The notes: generated from the letters alone by a model not told the origin. A DNA stretch of 64,000 nucleotides from Arsukibacterium perlucidum DSM 18276 (GCF_000382165.1 NZ_KB907710.1:62001-126000); one strand, 5' to 3'; positions 18,099-26,444 are shown, counted from the first letter of the stretch. Numbers and translations: made by a program.

Positions 18099-18130
18099 GG
18101 GTCACGAATGTTGAGCACATTTCGTGGCCC
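18099..18130 (+). promoter_or_regulatory. Hairpin upstream of the small exported peptide gene
   Basis: GGGTCACGAATGT (18099-18111) can pair with ACATTTCGTGGCCC (18117-18130), with one G-T wobble and one bulged T, around a 5-base loop. No T-run follows, so it is not a standard terminator. It ends 32 bases before the ATG at 18163. It could act as an operator, an RNA processing/stability element, or a weak terminator of the upstream regulator gene. Confidence 0.45.
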
Positions 18131-18162
18131 CAACAGCTGAAAATATACTCGGAGATTGGATC

Positions 18163-18417
18163 ATGATTAAAGCATTCAAAATATTAGTCGTCACCGCCAG
18201 CATCACTTTAGCCTTAAATGCCAGCAATACTAATTACAATGATATTAGCCAAGAGCAACTGTTGCTCAATGATCTATATGCTTGTCCATGGTGGCCTGCT
18301 TGTAAAGACCCTGAAGAGCAAGCGCCTAAGCCCGGACCAACAGATAGCTCTGTACCTAAGCCAAGCGGTGATAAAGACACTACTAAAGATAAAAAAGATC
18401 AGACTCAGCTGGCCTGA
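18163..18417 (+). CDS. Small exported peptide with a CPWWPAC motif
   Basis: 84 residues from the ATG at 18163, chosen because GGAG lies 8 bases upstream; an in-frame GTG at 18124 would bury the signal peptide. Residues 1-20 (MIKAFKILVVTASITLALNA) form a good signal peptide. The predicted mature part is ~64 residues with a tight two-cysteine motif, CPWWPAC. A proline-, lysine- and aspartate-rich hydrophilic tail follows (EEQAPKPGPTDSSVPKPSG...). I do not recognise it. It sits between two ToxR-like regulators on the same strand and may be their ligand, partner or target; this is inference. Confidence 0.65.
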   Translation: MIKAFKILVVTASITLALNASNTNYNDISQEQLLLNDLYACPWWPACKDPEEQAPKPGPTDSSVPKPSGDKDTTKDKKDQTQLA

Positions 18418-18472
18418 GACAAATTAATACTGTTTCAAAAGCAGATACACTCTACTTTTCAGTTAATTAAGG

Positions 18473-18502
18473 TATAATCCGCCTGACACTTTAGTCAGGC
18501 GG
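18473..18502 (+). promoter_or_regulatory. TATAAT box followed by a perfect 9-bp inverted repeat before the second regulator
   Basis: A perfect -10 hexamer TATAAT (18473-18478) is followed at once by CCGCCTGAC-ACTTTA-GTCAGGCGG (18479-18502), 6 bases before the ATG at 18509. No good -35 is visible. If this promoter is used, transcription would begin inside the left arm, so the repeat would work as a DNA operator. If transcription comes from upstream, the repeat would fold in RNA and hide the AGGCGG ribosome-binding site. Either way it looks regulatory. Confidence 0.6.
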
Positions 18503-18508
18503 ACCTTA

Positions 18509-20581
18509 ATGTCAAATTTAGAACCACTGGTAAAAATTGGCGACTGGTATTATCAGGCTGCGTATGGACAATTATTGCCGGCAGAACCTGAAACCAGTAA
18601 TGCTGTGCCGGTAGTATTAGAACCACGACTGCATAGTCTGCTGAATTATTTTTTGCTGCATCCGAACCAGGTTCTACATAAAGACACCTTAATTAATGAT
18701 GTCTGGCCTCCTGTTGAAGGCACCGATGCCGCCGTTATGCGGGCGGTTGGTGCGCTGCGCAAAGTGCTCGGTGATAATGTTAAGTCACCACAGTATATTG
18801 CCACCATAGCTAAGAAAGGTTACCAGTGGTTATGTCATATTGAACCGCTGACCAGTAGCCAGCGCAAGCCATTAGCACGGGTAAACACCATCTCTGCAGC
18901 AGACCTTACCCTGGCTGACTCTGTCTCTGACAAAGGCTTACCCTGGCGGTTTATCAGCGCAGTTTGCACGGTATTGGTACTGGGTGGTGCCACCTTGGCA
19001 TATATGCTGGCCAGCGTGACCGTAGCCCCGCTAACCCAATTACCTGATACGGTGAAACCGCTAAGTGCATTAACAGGACAGGAGTTTTGGGCCACTCTGG
19101 AGCCCGGCCAGCAATATGCATTTTATTGGCACCGCAAATCTGAAGCGGCTCCACAACAACTGGCCCGCCAGGATTTAACCAGTTTAAAAGTCAGTTACCA
19201 CGAAGAATTGTATAGCGCGGCCAGCCAGCTATTGTGGGTCGATGACAACAAATTGCTGTTCCGGGCCCGGGACAGTGCCCAACAATGCTATTTTTATCAG
19301 CAGCAGGTAATGCCTGATTTTATGCCAGCGCGCAGAATAATGCCTTGTCAGCGGGTTCTGCTGCAGGGATTAGCGCTGAAAGAGCAACAATGGTACTGGC
19401 TGGATTATGCTGCTGATTCGCGACGCTACGAATTATGGCGGCGCGCTGAAGATGGCAGCACTATGCGGCTGATGGCGTTTCCTGAGAAATGGCAGAAAGT
19501 TGACCAGTTGCTGGTGGTAGGCTCGTCTTTATATCTGATTGCGCAGCAGGATTTCTATCGCAGCCGGTTGTATCGGGTAAATCTGGAGCAAAAACAGCTG
19601 GAAGCTATCGGTAGCTTTGACAATCAAATTGTTACCAGCAGCGGCTGGGATCAGCAACATGCGCTGTTAACTCTGAAAAACAGTGAGCTGCAGCTATATA
19701 ATTTAAAGAACAAAAAGCAGCTAAGCCTGGGGCCGATGACCTGGGAACTGACCCAGCCTCAGCGCTATCAGGAGCGAATTATCTCGACACAGTACCTTGA
19801 TTACACGACAGATATTGTGCGGGTATCTCTTGCTGACGAACAGTTGCTAAGCAAGCAAAGCTGGCAAACCAGTAATCGGAATGAGCGGTTGTTTGCTGCT
19901 AATGGTGAGCAGCTTGCTTTTGTCTCGGAGCGGGTTGGCGATAATCAGGTTTGGCTGTCGCTTTCTGGCGAGAGTCGCCAATTGTCGCGTTTAGCCGCTG
20001 GCCAGTATATTCAGCAGTTATTCTGGCACCGTGATGCCCTGCTATCAGTTATAGATAACCAGCTTTACCAGATTGCGCTGGATGATGGCAGCCTGACGTT
20101 AATGAGTAGCCGGCCGGTTTCAGGCCGATACCAAAGCTGCAATGATACCCTGTACTGGACAGAGCAAGACAGTGACGGCTGGCGCTTAATGCATGGTCAG
20201 CAGCAACCCGAAGTATTGTTGTCGGGGGTGGTGAATCTGAAATGTGCACCAGAGGGGCTGGTGGTGCAGTTTTATAACGACGATAATCTGGCGCTATGGT
20301 CAGCCAGTCAGCCGCAACAGTTAATGCCGTTGCCGGTTAGTCTGAACTGGCATCATATTCTGCCAGAGCAGTGGACCAGTAATAACCAGCAACTGTTATG
20401 GCTCGATCGGCAACAGTGGCAACTTAAGGTATATGACTGGCACAGTGGTGAAACCCACAGTTACCCCTGGCCTGCCACAGCATTGCCGCTGGAAATTCAT
20501 AGCGACAATAGCGGTGGCTTATTCAGTGTCCAGCCGCGGCATTACGATACTGATATCGTCTGGCTGCAAAACAGAGGCTAG
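18509..20581 (+). CDS. Second ToxR/CadC-like membrane transcription regulator
   Basis: 690 residues with the same plan as the gene at 15878. A winged helix at ~10-112 (NQVLHKDTLINDVWP, AVMRAVGALRKVLGDN, YIATIAKKGYQWLC), one membrane helix at ~147-169, and a ~520-residue periplasmic part rich in tryptophan, glutamine and beta-type repeats (for example QLLWVDDNKLLFRARD, NGEQLAFVSERVGDNQVWL), probably a degenerate propeller. The two proteins are related in layout but only weakly alike outside the DNA-binding part, so they are old paralogs, not a recent duplication. Its own promoter-proximal palindrome suggests separate or autogenous control. Confidence 0.85.
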   Translation: MSNLEPLVKIGDWYYQAAYGQLLPAEPETSNAVPVVLEPRLHSLLNYFLLHPNQVLHKDTLINDVWPPVEGTDAAVMRAVGALRKVLGDNVKSPQYIATIAKKGYQWLCHIEPLTSSQRKPLARVNTISAADLTLADSVSDKGLPWRFISAVCTVLVLGGATLAYMLASVTVAPLTQLPDTVKPLSALTGQEFWATLEPGQQYAFYWHRKSEAAPQQLARQDLTSLKVSYHEELYSAASQLLWVDDNKLLFRARDSAQQCYFYQQQVMPDFMPARRIMPCQRVLLQGLALKEQQWYWLDYAADSRRYELWRRAEDGSTMRLMAFPEKWQKVDQLLVVGSSLYLIAQQDFYRSRLYRVNLEQKQLEAIGSFDNQIVTSSGWDQQHALLTLKNSELQLYNLKNKKQLSLGPMTWELTQPQRYQERIISTQYLDYTTDIVRVSLADEQLLSKQSWQTSNRNERLFAANGEQLAFVSERVGDNQVWLSLSGESRQLSRLAAGQYIQQLFWHRDALLSVIDNQLYQIALDDGSLTLMSSRPVSGRYQSCNDTLYWTEQDSDGWRLMHGQQQPEVLLSGVVNLKCAPEGLVVQFYNDDNLALWSASQPQQLMPLPVSLNWHHILPEQWTSNNQQLLWLDRQQWQLKVYDWHSGETHSYPWPATALPLEIHSDNSGGLFSVQPRHYDTDIVWLQNRG

Positions 20582-20599
20582 AGCCCGGCGAAACAGAGG

Positions 20600-21880
20600 T
20601 TACAGCGCAGCAAAACTTTTAGCGGCAGCGTCTACTGTGGCTGCAAGGTCGTCGTCACTGTGAGCCAGTGATAAGAAGCCCGCTTCAAAAGCAGAGGGCG
20701 CCAGATAAATTCCCTGCTGTAACATCAGGTGGAAAAAGCGTTTAAACGCGTCAGCATCACATTGGGTTGCCTGTTGATAGTTACTGACTCTGGCTTCGTT
20801 ACTAAAGAAAAAACCAAACATACCACCCACCTGGTTAAAGGCCATTGGCACACCATGCTGCTGCGCAGCCGAACTGATGCCGGTAATCAGCAGACTGGTT
20901 TTCGCGGTTAGCTTTGCAAAGACATCTGGCTTACTGATCTCGTTAAGTGCAGCCAGGCCTGCAGCCATAGCAATAGGATTTCCCGACAGGGTACCTGCCT
21001 GGTACACCGGCCCTAATGGTGCAATGTGCTCCATAATAGCCCGCTTACCTCCGAATGCACCGACCGGCATGCCGCCACCGATAATTTTGCCAAGGGTGGT
21101 CAGATCGGGGGTTACCTGATAGACAGCTTGTGCGCCGCCCAGTGCTACCCGAAAGCCTGTCATCACTTCATCAAAAATCAGTACACTCTGGTATTGGTCG
21201 CAAATCCGGCGCAGCCCTTGCAAAAAGCCCGGTTCTGGCGGGATACAGTTCATATTGCCAGCGACCGGTTCGACGATGATACACGCGATATCAGCGCCTT
21301 TTTCCGCAAAAATTTGTTCCACCTGCTCCAGGTTATTAAATTCACAGGTCAGGGTGTATTTAGCAAAGTCTGCCGGTACACCGGGGGAGTTTGGTACACC
21401 AAGCGTCAGGGCGCCCGAGCCCGCTTTGACCAGCAAGGAATCAGCATGGCCATGATAACAACCTTCGAATTTTAAAATGGTATCCCGGCCGGTGTAACCA
21501 CGGGCCAGACGAATGGCACTCATAGTCGCTTCGGTACCTGAGCTGACCATCCGCACCATCTCCATTGACGGTACCAGGCGGGCAATGGTTTCTGCCATAT
21601 CAATTTCTGCCGGGCAGGGCGCGCCGAAACTCAGACCATTTGCCGCAGCCTGAATTACCGCATCGCGAATAGCCGGGTGGTTGTGGCCAAGCAGCATCGG
21701 GCCCCATGAGCCGATATAGTCAATGTAACGTTTGCCATCAACATCAAATAAGTAGGCGCCGTCAGCACGTTCAATAAATACCGGGGTACCGCCAACACTT
21801 TTAAAGGCACGTACCGGCGAGTTAACCCCACCGGGGATAGTGAGCTGGGCACGTTGAAACAGGGTTTCAGATAAAGACAT
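20600..21880 (-). CDS. hemL: Glutamate-1-semialdehyde 2,1-aminomutase
   Basis: 426 residues, full length. HemL turns glutamate-1-semialdehyde into 5-aminolevulinate, the last step of the C5 route to heme. It is a class III PLP aminotransferase-fold enzyme. Seen: [16 protein letters not shown] at the N-terminus, [39 protein letters not shown], and the PLP lysine in [18 protein letters not shown]. It is convergent with the second regulator gene (18 bases apart) and followed upstream by pyrB on the same strand. A second heme-pathway gene, hemJ, lies ~1.1 kb away. Confidence 0.97.
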   Translation of the reverse strand: MSLSETLFQRAQLTIPGGVNSPVRAFKSVGGTPVFIERADGAYLFDVDGKRYIDYIGSWGPMLLGHNHPAIRDAVIQAAANGLSFGAPCPAEIDMAETIARLVPSMEMVRMVSSGTEATMSAIRLARGYTGRDTILKFEGCYHGHADSLLVKAGSGALTLGVPNSPGVPADFAKYTLTCEFNNLEQVEQIFAEKGADIACIIVEPVAGNMNCIPPEPGFLQGLRRICDQYQSVLIFDEVMTGFRVALGGAQAVYQVTPDLTTLGKIIGGGMPVGAFGGKRAIMEHIAPLGPVYQAGTLSGNPIAMAAGLAALNEISKPDVFAKLTAKTSLLITGISSAAQQHGVPMAFNQVGGMFGFFFSNEARVSNYQQATQCDADAFKRFFHLMLQQGIYLAPSAFEAGFLSLAHSDDDLAATVDAAAKSFAAL

Positions 21881-21928
21881 ATTAAATTCCGTTCGCAGTT
21901 ATTGGGTCAGAGCCTGTTGATAGCAGTA

Positions 21929-22933
21929 CTATTTGTTGCTATACCAGGGCACCGCACATTCGTAATCTTTGACGATGTTTTCCACGCCAAGAGTCAGGGC
22001 AAACAGTGCCATTCGCACCAGTACGCCGTTATCAGCCTGGCGAAAAATAGCAAGGTTAGGGTTAAGGTTTAAATCATTGTCTAATTCATTGGCTTCAATA
22101 CGCGAATCGCGTGGCAGCGGATGCATAATAACAGTGTTCGATTTACAGTACCGGGTGTAAATTTCCTGATTTAACCGAAACTTACCGCGATACTGATCGG
22201 CATCGGCTTTCGAAGGGAAACGCTCTTCCTGGATCCGGGTCTGATAGACAATATCGGCATTTAAATGACCTTCCAGTTTGTCACTGATCACCAACTGATG
22301 GCCGGCATTGGTCAGGCTGCTGATAATATCATCAGGCATCGCCAGTTCAGCCGGTGACACCAGAGTAAGCTTAATATTGCGATATAAACACAGTAGTTTT
22401 GATAGTGAGTGAACGGTACGGCCAAATTTCAGATCGCCCACCATAGCAATGTGCATACCATCAATCTGCAAACCTGAGGCAGCAAGCTCGCGTTCTATGG
22501 TAAACAGGTCAAGTAACGCCTGAGTAGGGTGTTCATTGGCACCATCACCGCCGTTAAGTACCGGTACCCGGCTGCCCTCAGCAAATTCAGCGACTGAGCC
22601 TGCCTGTGGATGACGCATAGCAATGACATCACTGTAACTGCTGATCACCCGGGCGGTATCGAATAAAGATTCGCCTTTAGATAGCGCTGAAGACTCCATC
22701 CCTGTGGTTTCGCGTACTTCGCCTCCCAGCAGGTTAAAAGCACAACCAAAGCTAACCCGGGTGCGGGTGCTGGGCTCAAAAAACAGGTTGCCTAATATCG
22801 CCCCATCAAGTACCCGGGTGCGTTTTTTGCGGCTGGCATAAGGTGCCATCTGCCGGGCAATATCAAAAATCCGGGTAATGCTGTCGCGGTCAAATTGCTT
22901 TACAGAGAGGATATGCTGGCCTTTAAAGCTCAT
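21929..22933 (-). CDS. pyrB: Aspartate carbamoyltransferase catalytic chain
   Basis: 334 residues. It condenses carbamoyl phosphate with aspartate in pyrimidine synthesis. The carbamoyl-phosphate loop FEPSTRTRVSF, the SKGES loop, HPTQALLDLF, and the MHPLPRDSR segment identify the family and separate it from ornithine carbamoyltransferase. No pyrI regulatory-chain gene is next to it, and the chain is somewhat longer than E. coli PyrB (311), with an extended C-terminus (GVENIVKDYECAVPWYSNK). It may therefore belong to the group that works without, or with an unlinked, PyrI. Confidence 0.95.
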   Translation of the reverse strand: MSFKGQHILSVKQFDRDSITRIFDIARQMAPYASRKKRTRVLDGAILGNLFFEPSTRTRVSFGCAFNLLGGEVRETTGMESSALSKGESLFDTARVISSYSDVIAMRHPQAGSVAEFAEGSRVPVLNGGDGANEHPTQALLDLFTIERELAASGLQIDGMHIAMVGDLKFGRTVHSLSKLLCLYRNIKLTLVSPAELAMPDDIISSLTNAGHQLVISDKLEGHLNADIVYQTRIQEERFPSKADADQYRGKFRLNQEIYTRYCKSNTVIMHPLPRDSRIEANELDNDLNLNPNLAIFRQADNGVLVRMALFALTLGVENIVKDYECAVPWYSNK

Positions 22934-23022
22934 AGTCAGTACTCACTAAACTTTGCCATTAGGCGCCACTGCAGGCGCAGAGTGGGCGGTATTATACGCA
23001 AAACCAGTGACTAAAAGCGAGT

Positions 23023-23460
23023 TTAGCGCAGAAGTGGTTTCAGGGTGGCCAGTAAAATAATTGCCAGCAACAACAGTACCGGTAGTTCGTTAAATATCCG
23101 GTAAAAGCGTGGGCTGTGCCGGTTACGGTTGTGTTTGAAATCGGCTAATAATTTAAAGCACCAGCCATGGTAAGCGTAAAGCAATATCACCAGCAGTAAT
23201 TTAATATGTAACCAGCCACTGGCGATAAACCAGGCTTTGCCATAGGCAGCAATAAGTAGTACGCCGAAGACCAGAGTCAGTATGGCAAAGGGGGTGACAA
23301 AAAACAGCAGGCGCCGCTCCATCACTTTAAAGGTTTCATTGCAGTCGGGACTGCGGGTTTCGGCATGATAGACGAACAGCCTTGGTAAATAAAAAATACC
23401 GGCAAACCAGGCAACCATAAAAAAAAGGTGAAGTGCTTTATATAGCAAAATCAGTGTCAT
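23023..23460 (-). CDS. hemJ: Protoporphyrinogen IX oxidase HemJ
   Basis: 145 residues, about four membrane helices. HemJ is the membrane protoporphyrinogen oxidase of many proteobacteria, working with heme b and passing electrons to the respiratory chain. Matching features are KALHLFFMVAWFAGIFYLPRLFVYH with the conserved histidine, ERRL, GWLHIKLLLV with the second conserved histidine and lysine, and the C-terminal RIFNELPVLLLL. Its ATG overlaps the TGA of the upstream ClC gene (ATGA), so translation is coupled. hemL nearby supports a heme role. Confidence 0.9.
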   Translation of the reverse strand: MTLILLYKALHLFFMVAWFAGIFYLPRLFVYHAETRSPDCNETFKVMERRLLFFVTPFAILTLVFGVLLIAAYGKAWFIASGWLHIKLLLVILLYAYHGWCFKLLADFKHNRNRHSPRFYRIFNELPVLLLLAIILLATLKPLLR

Positions 23461-25160
23461 AGTAAATTATTCTGTTTAACAAGTAAGCTGCGAACCTGGT
23501 CCCAGCGGATAATACCAATTGGTTCTGTTGGGGTGTCCTGATAAACGAAAACCAGACCGTCACGCTCATCATCCAGCAGGGCGAACACTTCAGCCATGGT
23601 AGCCTGATGGGATAACCCGGTAACGTCCTGATAGCGGATGGCGCTGTCGCCACTTAACGATAAACTGACATCATAACTGGCCGCTACGAACTCAGTTTTA
23701 TCGCCGTCGCTGCGTTTTAACAATAATTGCACCGGTGGCTGCAACTGAGCCAGCTGCTGGCGCACTGCATTGTCATCCGGGTTGTGCAGTAATACATATT
23801 CTTTACTGAGCAACGCCAGTACCCCCACTTTTTGCAGGATATCATCGGCGGGGGCAAGTTTGTAAGGCATTTGCATAAAATCGAGTTGCATCATAAAAAT
23901 AGATTTATTATTAAAAAATTGCACCGTCGTGACATAGGCGGTAACAATAACAACCATAGCGGGCAAGATAATTTGCTGATTTGACGCTAGCTCTATTACT
24001 GCCAACAATGCCGCTAACGGCGCGTGCAACGTAGCGGCCATAAAACCAGCCATACCAAGTACCGCATAAGTACCAGCCGTGCTGCTGTCACCGATAAAGA
24101 TGGCTGGCACTATAGCCAGCAGCGTTCCCAAAACAATACCGATACCAAATACCGGACCTATAACCCCACCTGGTACGCCCAGCCCCAGGGCAAAAATTGT
24201 CAGTATCATTTTGCCAATGAATATCACCAGTAGCAGCTGAACATCTGTCGGATTGTTCACCGCATTAAAGATTGCGCCGGTTTCGGCTCCCATCGCATGC
24301 GGTATCAGATATCCAACGGCTGCGGTTACCGTACCAGCCAGCGCCAGACGAATTAACAGAGGCCAGTTTTTAACCAGCCGGATCAGCCGCATCAGGTTCT
24401 GGTTAAATAAAAAGGCTACTGCGCCAAACACAATGCCGCAGACAATAAGATAGGGAAAGTGCCAGATACTAATTGCAACTATGTTAAGCGATGCCAGCTC
24501 CCGATCATGCCCAAACACCAGCTGAGTTGCCAGTGCACCAACCACCGACGCCAGCATAATCGGAATAAAAACATGAATCCGGTACTCGCGTAGTACTACC
24601 TCCATTACAAAAATAACGGCAGCCAAAGGAGTATTGAACGAAGCGGAAATGCCAGCGGCTATGCCACAACCGGCCAGAATGCGGATGCTGTTATAAGGCA
24701 ACTGTAAGTAGCGACCAACAGTACTGGCCCCATAAGCACCCAGGTGGACGGATGGTCCTTCCCGGCCGACTGAAAAGCCGCTTGCCAGGGCAACAATACC
24801 ACCAAAAAACTGATTGAGGGTGTTACGGAACGGCATAATACCGTAGCGGGTTTTTATCCGGTGAATAACAAAAGGGATACCCATCCGGTAGTGCCGATAA
24901 CCGGTGATCATCGCGATCAACCCAATCATCAGGGCGCCGCCAATTGGCAGCAACCAGACAATTTCCGGATCAGCGCTGGAAAAGTCATCAGTTTCAGTTA
25001 AGAAAAGCTGCTGGATAGCAATAATTGCCAGGCGGAAGATAATAATAAGCACTGCAGCTATTAAACCGCCAAGCATACCCAGCAAACATAACTGGATAGA
25101 TGTTTGTGGTAACGCTAATCGGCGCTGCAACCCGGGCAGCCAGTCTCGCCATCGTCGCAT
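23457..25160 (-). CDS. ClC-family chloride channel/antiporter with CBS pair
   Basis: 567 residues. The membrane part (~20-420) has the ClC selectivity and gating motifs: GREGPSVHLGA with the gating glutamate, an N-terminal-half segment GIAAGISASFNTPLAAVIFVMEVVLRE, and GVPGGVIGPVFGIG. A C-terminal cytoplasmic region (~430-567) looks like a paired CBS domain, a nucleotide-sensing module. Members exchange Cl- for H+ or conduct Cl- across the inner membrane. The gating glutamate is present, and a proton-glutamate is not obvious to me, so channel versus exchanger is open. It is upstream of and overlaps hemJ by 4 bases. Confidence 0.92.
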   Translation of the reverse strand: MRRWRDWLPGLQRRLALPQTSIQLCLLGMLGGLIAAVLIIIFRLAIIAIQQLFLTETDDFSSADPEIVWLLPIGGALMIGLIAMITGYRHYRMGIPFVIHRIKTRYGIMPFRNTLNQFFGGIVALASGFSVGREGPSVHLGAYGASTVGRYLQLPYNSIRILAGCGIAAGISASFNTPLAAVIFVMEVVLREYRIHVFIPIMLASVVGALATQLVFGHDRELASLNIVAISIWHFPYLIVCGIVFGAVAFLFNQNLMRLIRLVKNWPLLIRLALAGTVTAAVGYLIPHAMGAETGAIFNAVNNPTDVQLLLVIFIGKMILTIFALGLGVPGGVIGPVFGIGIVLGTLLAIVPAIFIGDSSTAGTYAVLGMAGFMAATLHAPLAALLAVIELASNQQIILPAMVVIVTAYVTTVQFFNNKSIFMMQLDFMQMPYKLAPADDILQKVGVLALLSKEYVLLHNPDDNAVRQQLAQLQPPVQLLLKRSDGDKTEFVAASYDVSLSLSGDSAIRYQDVTGLSHQATMAEVFALLDDERDGLVFVYQDTPTEPIGIIRWDQVRSLLVKQNNLL

Positions 25161-25338
25161 AGTAAGAGGGATGAATTAAACGATGTGTTAAGTCTAACAT
25201 AAGCATATGAGAACGCAGATATTAATTGCTGAAATCAGACAAAACTGAACTTAAGTTTGTTGTTGATCCGGTTAATACTTGAATAAATTACTCAGGTATT
25301 AGATAATCCCCGCCGTTGTAACCCCTGTTGGAGCACCC

Positions 25339-25680
25339 ATGTCTGATATGCAAATACCCTTAGAATTTACTGATGCCGCGGCACGCAAGGTCGCTATGCT
25401 GGTAAGTGAAGAAGACAATCCGAACCTGAAACTGCGGGTATATATTACCGGTGGTGGCTGTTCTGGTTTTCAATACGGGTTTACCTTTGATGAAAAAGTG
25501 AACGATGGTGATTTAACCGTAGAAAAGCAGGGTGTGTCTATGGTGGTCGACCCGATGAGTCTGCAGTATCTGATGGGCGGCGTAGTTGATTATACTGAAG
25601 GCTTACAGGGTAGCCGCTTTATCGTGCAAAACCCCAATGCAACAACAACCTGTGGTTGTGGCTCATCATTTTCTGTTTAG
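25339..25680 (+). CDS. erpA: Iron-sulfur cluster insertion protein ErpA
   Basis: 113 residues, an A-type Fe-S carrier that delivers clusters to apo-proteins such as IspG and respiratory enzymes. The three cluster cysteines are in [11 protein letters not shown] and the C-terminal TTCGCGSSF. The N-terminal start ([18 protein letters not shown]) and the [33 protein letters not shown] stretch point to ErpA rather than IscA or SufA. It stands alone, divergent from the ClC-hemJ unit, with hemL further on in the same neighbourhood. An imperfect hairpin follows. Confidence 0.96.
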   Translation: MSDMQIPLEFTDAAARKVAMLVSEEDNPNLKLRVYITGGGCSGFQYGFTFDEKVNDGDLTVEKQGVSMVVDPMSLQYLMGGVVDYTEGLQGSRFIVQNPNATTTCGCGSSFSV

Positions 25681-25711
25681 CAAAAGTAGACACTTTGTAA
25701 ATTTTTAAAGA

Positions 25712-25740
25712 CGATTTTGCCAGTATATCCAGCAAAGTCG
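25712..25740 (+). terminator. Probable weak terminator after erpA
   Basis: CGATTTTGC (25712-25720) pairs with GCAAAGTCG (25732-25740), with one G-T wobble, around an 11-base loop. The stem is followed by CTTTAAAAT, not a full T-run. It lies between erpA and the convergent 57-residue membrane protein gene, so it may serve both. Confidence 0.4.
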
Positions 25741-25761
25741 CTTTAAAATCACAGTTTTAGT

Positions 25762-25935
25762 CTATTTATCTGTAGCAAACACTAATATAGTCAGAACCAG
25801 CGCTATCACGAGGTTGAAGCTGATAATATAGGTAAATCCTTTTTTACCCTGCGCCAGCGTCCAATTATTTTGCCTGAGGTACAGGTACCAAATTACACAC
25901 ATTAATAACGGTATTAGAAACAATAGTTTAACCAT
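25762..25935 (-). CDS. 57-residue membrane protein
   Basis: A small gene: ATG at 25935, TAG at 25764-25762, with GAGGT 7 bases before the ATG. The product (MVKLLFLIPLLMCVIWYLYL...) has two hydrophobic segments: residues ~3-20, and ~34-53 (TYIISFNLVIALVLTILVFA). A polar stretch with QNNWTLAQGKKG lies between them, a hairpin-like inner-membrane topology. I think similar small proteins exist in related genera but cannot name the family. It lies between erpA and the Xre-type regulator, opposite to both. Confidence 0.65.
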   Translation of the reverse strand: MVKLLFLIPLLMCVIWYLYLRQNNWTLAQGKKGFTYIISFNLVIALVLTILVFATDK

Positions 25936-26094
25936 TTTTTTACCTCAGAATCCCCGTAACTATCATTAATTTCAAACAGCTTAAGTGTTTATCTTCGCCA
26001 CTCATTTCTGCCATTGTAAAGTTGTTGTACATTTTTTAACGCATGTAGCTATACGCTCGTCGCATCCTATGGTTTAATTAATTGCTTTAAATTG

Positions 26095-26114
26095 CTTATT
26101 GCACTGGCAATAAG
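26095..26114. promoter_or_regulatory. Candidate operator upstream of the Xre-type regulator
   Basis: A perfect 8-bp inverted repeat, CTTATTGC-ACTG-GCAATAAG, lies 71 bases before the regulator's ATG at 26186. It is preceded by AT-rich direct copies of AATTGCTT (from 26090 back). Small Xre/Cro-type proteins commonly bind such dyads near their own promoters, so autoregulation is a reasonable guess. Confidence 0.4.
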
Positions 26115-26185
26115 GTTTGGATTTTATTTCGCAGGAAGGCTGGTTGATCATAATAAAAGCGTAACACGCTGGGAGAAGAAAAAAA

Positions 26186-26428
26186 ATGAAAGGTACTAAA
26201 AGTGTAATTTCAGACGAAAATAAGCGACTTTGTGTCTGGCTGAAACGCCAACGTCAGGACAAAGGCCACACCATGCGCAGTTTGTCCGAAATATTGGGAA
26301 CGCCACATTCATTTATTGGTAAAGTTGAAAATCAGGAGCGCCGGTTGGACGTTATTGAGTATGTCCGCTATTGTCAGGCGTTAGAAGTTGATCCGACTGA
26401 AGGATTAAAGCAAGTGCTTAGCGCTTAA
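26186..26428 (+). CDS. Small Xre-family helix-turn-helix regulator
   Basis: 80 residues, almost entirely one Cro/C1-type helix-turn-helix domain (KRLCVWLKRQRQDKGHTMRSLSEILG-PHSFIGKVENQERRLDVIEYVRYCQAL). A purine-rich GGGAGAAG precedes the ATG. There is no partner domain, toxin gene or phage gene beside it, so it is probably a free-standing chromosomal regulator. Its target is unknown; the palindrome at 26095-26114 is the obvious candidate site. It is closed by a strong bidirectional terminator. Confidence 0.85.
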   Translation: MKGTKSVISDENKRLCVWLKRQRQDKGHTMRSLSEILGTPHSFIGKVENQERRLDVIEYVRYCQALEVDPTEGLKQVLSA

Positions 26429-26444
26429 CTTTTTAAACCTCAGA

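Noticed and set aside
15878-20581. Tandem duplication of one regulator gene
   Set aside because: The two proteins share domain order but little sequence outside the winged helix, so a recent duplication is not supported.
21026-21475. 149-codon plus-strand frame opposite hemL
   Set aside because: It lies wholly opposite a strongly conserved enzyme and resembles no protein I know.
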